Below are positions 14,305 to 15,264 of a stretch of DNA of 15,264 nt, piece after piece (position 1 is the first letter of the stretch; the number at the start of each line of letters is the position of its first letter). Both the position numbers and the translations under genes were made by a program. Below the pieces are notes generated by a model, which worked only from the letters and a program-made list of their open reading frames with translations, was not told the origin of the DNA and ran no database searches. Location: positions 1 to 15,264 of the forward strand of contig CAMBMC010000028.1 in the NCBI GenBank assembly GCA_945868555.1. Reading direction: 5' to 3'. This stretch comes from Chitinophaga pinensis. GTDB lineage: Bacteria > Bacteroidota > Bacteroidia > Flavobacteriales_D > Crocinitomicaceae.

Positions 14305-14667
14305 TTAGCGGAGTGACTCCTGCTTCAGCACAATCTGGTACACCTCGTTTTCCTCGCGAATATACCCATGGTCATAGCAGAAGAAATAATCGACACCTTC
14401 ACGGGTGCGGTAGGTATTGGTGAAGTAATGAAAATTAAAGCCCTCATCAGCCAACTGAATGCCGTGTGCCTTGGTATTGCCATCGACAAGATAAGCTTTT
14501 AAGATCAGTCGGTTTTTACGCAAAATGTTGTTGATGCGGCGCATGTGTTCAGTCGCATCCTCATTTTTTCGGTTGTTGAAGGAGTTTCGGCAGTGGTCAG
14601 AACAAAATTTCTGATCTCTACGCCCAGTCAAAGCATGACTGCACTCTAGACAGGTTCGTTTAATCAT
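14305..14667 (-). CDS. Zinc-ribbon protein, flavobacterial hypothetical
   Basis: A 120-residue hypothetical protein. The N-terminal zinc-binding motif has C6-x2-C9 and C22-x3-C26 (CLECSHALTGRRDQKFCSDHC), a treble-clef or ribbon pattern, followed by basic NSFNNRKN. The remaining 90 residues form a helix (HMRRINNILRKNRLILKAYL) and a strand-rich part containing FNFHYFTNTY and YFFCYDHGYI. Proteins of this layout are common in Flavobacteriia as uncharacterised conserved proteins. The finger may bind nucleic acid or be structural, and I cannot assign a function. It diverges from moxR. The upstream TTTG-N20-TAATATTG pattern suggests its own promoter. Confidence 0.82.
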   Translation of the reverse strand: MIKRTCLECSHALTGRRDQKFCSDHCRNSFNNRKNEDATEHMRRINNILRKNRLILKAYLVDGNTKAHGIQLADEGFNFHYFTNTYRTREGVDYFFCYDHGYIREENEVYQIVLKQESLR

Positions 14668-14688
14668 AATCGTAAGTGGTTAGCTATA

Positions 14689-14720
14689 CAATATTAACAA
14701 GAATTAACAGCACTTCCAAA
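14689..14720 (-). promoter_or_regulatory. Putative promoter of the zinc-ribbon gene
   Basis: On the minus strand, TTTG (14720-14717) and TAATATTG (14696-14689) are 20 nt apart, the spacing expected of Bacteroidota promoters. The -7 box has one mismatch to TAnnTTTG. The start codon at 14667 is 21 nt downstream. Confidence 0.5.
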
Positions 14721-14772
14721 GGTCGTGGGGTGAATGTTTGTGAACTTTGTGTGTTTCGAACAATAAATTAAA

Positions 14773-15264
14773 ATGAACGAGAATTCAAACATCACAACTA
14801 CTCCGGCAGAGGCACTGCGCTTGTTAAATGATAAAATTCAATTGGAATTTATCCTCATCAAACAACTGAAAGATGAGATCGCTAAGGTCATTGTCGGGCA
14901 AAGCTACATGATAGACCGCTTGCTCATTGCGCTATTGGCCGATGGACACGTATTGCTCGAAGGAGTGCCCGGACTTGCCAAGACACTTGCCATCAAGACA
15001 CTTTCGGAGGCGATTGATGTGCAATTTAGTCGCATTCAATTTACTCCAGACCTTCTACCCGCTGATGTCACGGGAACCATGATTTACAACCAAAAAAGTG
15101 AACAATTCACGGTAAAGAAAGGTCCTGTTTTCGCGAATTTCGTATTGGCAGATGAAATCAATCGCGCCCCAGCAAAGGTGCAAAGTGCCTTGCTCGAAGC
15201 CATGCAAGAACGACAAATCACCATTGGTGACACTACCTATCCTTTACCGAACCCCTTCTTGGTC
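14773..15264 (+). CDS. MoxR-family AAA+ ATPase (3' end outside window)
   Basis: The 164 visible residues cover the N-terminal helix and much of the AAA+ core. Walker A is GVPGLAKT (64-71). Walker B with adjacent residues is FVLADEINRAP (123-133), with D127 and E128. KVQSALLEAMQERQ and the VxGxxxxxDRLLIALLADGH lead-in are typical MoxR features. MoxR ATPases act as chaperones that activate partner proteins, often with DUF58 and von Willebrand A-domain proteins encoded downstream; that region is outside this window. The frame is open to the last base. ATG 14773 gives the usual short N-terminal extension. The only -7-like site seen upstream is GAACTTTG at 14742-14749. Confidence 0.93.
   Translation, partial: MNENSNITTTPAEALRLLNDKIQLEFILIKQLKDEIAKVIVGQSYMIDRLLIALLADGHVLLEGVPGLAKTLAIKTLSEAIDVQFSRIQFTPDLLPADVTGTMIYNQKSEQFTVKKGPVFANFVLADEINRAPAKVQSALLEAMQERQITIGDTTYPLPNPFLV

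Overview
The window looks like chromosome of a member of the Bacteroidota, probably Flavobacteriia. Three things point there: TAnnTTTG-type -7 promoter elements with almost no Shine-Dalgarno sequences, a remnant of a type IX secretion (T9SS) sorting tail, and gene families typical of that group (a short carotenoid cluster led by an ECF sigma factor, a flavobacterial zinc-ribbon protein, MoxR). No mobile element, tRNA, rRNA or CRISPR array is visible.

Left edge (1-1661): two purine genes diverge. hpt (salvage; its 3' end lies outside the window) runs left, and purK (de novo IMP synthesis) runs right. A TAnnTTTG box sits just in front of each start.

Photoprotection block (1735-7953): an ECF sigma gene with two tandem GTTTAA/TTAAAC dyads in front of it begins a tightly packed seven-gene rightward run: sigma, crtI, crtB, idi, a 6-pyruvoyltetrahydropterin synthase (PTPS) homologue, a CPD photolyase and a PrxQ-type peroxiredoxin. 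From crtB onward the genes are 3 nt apart or overlap. Together they cover isoprenoid supply and the first carotenoid steps, pterin synthesis, light-driven DNA repair and peroxide removal. This suggests a light or photo-oxidative stress regulon. An SRPBCC-fold gene converges on the end of the run.

Middle (8161-10585): a strong terminator closes a leftward pair made of a two-TM membrane protein of unknown function and a small acidic GDY-rich lipoprotein. To its right are the remains of a secreted T9SS protein (signal-peptide start and sorting tail, with the middle lost) and two tandem, paralogous mini HTH proteins.

Signalling locus (10680-14234): a second ECF sigma gene overlaps a gene for a single-pass membrane protein with C-terminal TPR-like helices. 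That gene in turn overlaps, tail to tail by 80 nt, a convergent gene for a large TPR-CHAT protein with an intact His/Cys dyad, a signal peptide and a C-terminal membrane anchor. The part list resembles the sigma/inhibitor/TPR-CHAT module of type III-E CRISPR (Craspase) systems, but with no CRISPR genes and with a predicted periplasmic protease. This is the most interesting candidate system in the window.

Right edge (14305-15264): a zinc-ribbon protein runs left, and a MoxR-type AAA+ ATPase, truncated by the window, runs right.
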